In this document: piece by piece, positions 20,981-21,728 of the stretch
Layout of the letters: every line of letters starts with the position of its first letter
How positions within the stretch are numbered: the first letter of the stretch is position 1
IMG/VR virus record: IMGVR_UViG_3300007516_000179
Coordinates: 1-21,728 of that record
Origin: a virus
Reading direction: 5' to 3' (one strand)
Length of the DNA stretch: 21,728 nt
Made by a program: the position numbers and the translations under genes
The notes under the pieces: generated by a model
Databases searched by the model: none
What the model was told of the DNA's origin: nothing
Seen by the model: only the letters and a program-made list of their open reading frames with translations

Positions 20981-21667
20981 TCAAGCGTCTGTCCGCTCTG
21001 CCGCTTGGCCCGTCGCCATCTCCCATCGACGCACCGCCACGTCGCAATAAACCGGGTCCAGCTCCATCGCATAGCAGCGCCGCCCAGTGCGTTCAGCGGC
21101 GACGATCTGGGTGCCGGAGCCGCAGAACGGCTCGTAAATCAGGTCGCCCGGATCCGAGAACGCCGTCAGAACCGCCTCGACCAGCGCCACCGGAAACACG
21201 GCCGGATGTGACCCCGCCGCACCTAGCCCGCCCTTGTGGCGCATGATGCGAAACACAGAGTCGGGAATGCGATGGCTTTGGATTGCGTTGCCGATTCCGG
21301 TTTTGGCGTGGACGGTGCCGTCGGCCCCGCGCAGCCCACCGCCGCTCAAAGTCTCGCCCGCGTGTTTTGATGGGACAGTCTTGTGCGGTTTGCGGGGCGC
21401 ACGGTTGAAGTGGAAAATGAACTCGTGCGACGGAGCCAGGCGACCGTTCCAATCGCCCGGCAAGCCCGGACCCTGATCCCAGACATAACAACCAAAGCGT
21501 CGCCAGCCAGATTTGCGCATCCATTCCACCCATCCTTCCCAATAGGGCTGCCATTCGCTGTCGCGGTGCACCAGGCCGAGGTTGACCAGAAGTTGCGCCT
21601 CGGCGGTCAGGGGAATCGCTTTTGGCTTTGTAGGGTCGCATCGGGATCGAAAATCATCAAGCCCTGA
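20981..21667 (-). pseudogene. DNA methyltransferase fragment lacking the N-terminal catalytic half
   Basis: The frame encodes the C-terminal part of a site-specific N4/N6 DNA methyltransferase: PLTAEAQLLVNLGLVHRD, VEWMRKSGWRRFGCYVWDQG, GDWNGRLAPSHEFIFHFNR, HPAVFPVALVEAVL, the SAM-binding motif YEPFCGSGTQIVAAE and AMELDPVYCDVAVRRWE. Homology appears to begin before the only plausible start, GTG 21571, and the frame is closed by TAG 21670-21668. The DPPY-type catalytic motif, normally N-terminal in this class, is absent. Another frame just upstream reads GLMIFDPDAT (about 21663-21634), possibly the preceding segment of the ancestor, which would imply a frameshift near 21610-21630. A functional 196-residue product is unlikely. 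Confidence 0.65.
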
Positions 21668-21728
21668 CTACGAACGCAACGAGAGAGCCAAAAAGTTCTT
21701 CTTATGTTCACCTTTTTGATTCTCAGAT

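Noticed and set aside
1-21728. CRISPR array, tRNA gene, integrase or attachment site
   Set aside because: No regularly spaced repeats, cloverleaf-like sequence or recombinase reading frame was seen; attachment sites may lie outside the window.

Overview
This window is most of the late (virion structure) region of a siphovirus-type prophage or prophage-like element, followed by a small accessory region. The host is most likely an alphaproteobacterium of the Rhodobacterales (Rhodobacter/Paracoccus-like). The reasons are high GC with alphaproteobacterial codon use, tail-tip proteins of the gene transfer agent (GTA) type found in that order, and small DUF6900/DUF3489 genes common in its mobile elements. 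The host assignment is inference.

Right to left on the minus strand, the order follows phage lambda closely: terminase small subunit (Nu1-like), terminase large subunit (gpA), gpW, portal (gpB), S49 protease with a probable nested scaffold (C/Nu3), decoration protein (gpD), major capsid (gpE), head-tail joining protein (FII-like), minor tail protein (Z-like, DUF6441), tail terminator candidate (U-like), tail tube (V-like), tail chaperones (G and G-T), tape measure (H), then the GTA-type tail tip: DUF2460, DUF2163 (L-like), NlpC/P60 peptidase (K-like) and the multidomain 'megatron' baseplate protein, which runs off the left edge. No lambda FI counterpart is visible.

The late operon is interrupted between the Z-like and U-like genes by a plus-strand gene (9017-10165). 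It encodes a secreted ClpP/SppA-like protein of the COG3904 type and is probably a cargo ('moron') gene.

The strongest new observation is a complete programmed -1 frameshift signal in the tail chaperone gene: slippery heptamer A AAA AAC, a 7-nt spacer and a 12-bp hairpin. It leads into an open -1 frame of 106 residues that ends on the tape-measure start. This is the lambda G/G-T arrangement, with a four-cysteine motif in the T part.

Right of the terminase are two plus-strand cassettes of three small genes each (18371-19115 and 19218-20220). Each is preceded by a copy of the same 52-bp leader. A minus-strand GIY-YIG-type nuclease gene and a DNA methyltransferase fragment lacking its catalytic N-terminal half close the window. 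No integrase, repressor, lysis gene, tRNA, rRNA or CRISPR array is visible.
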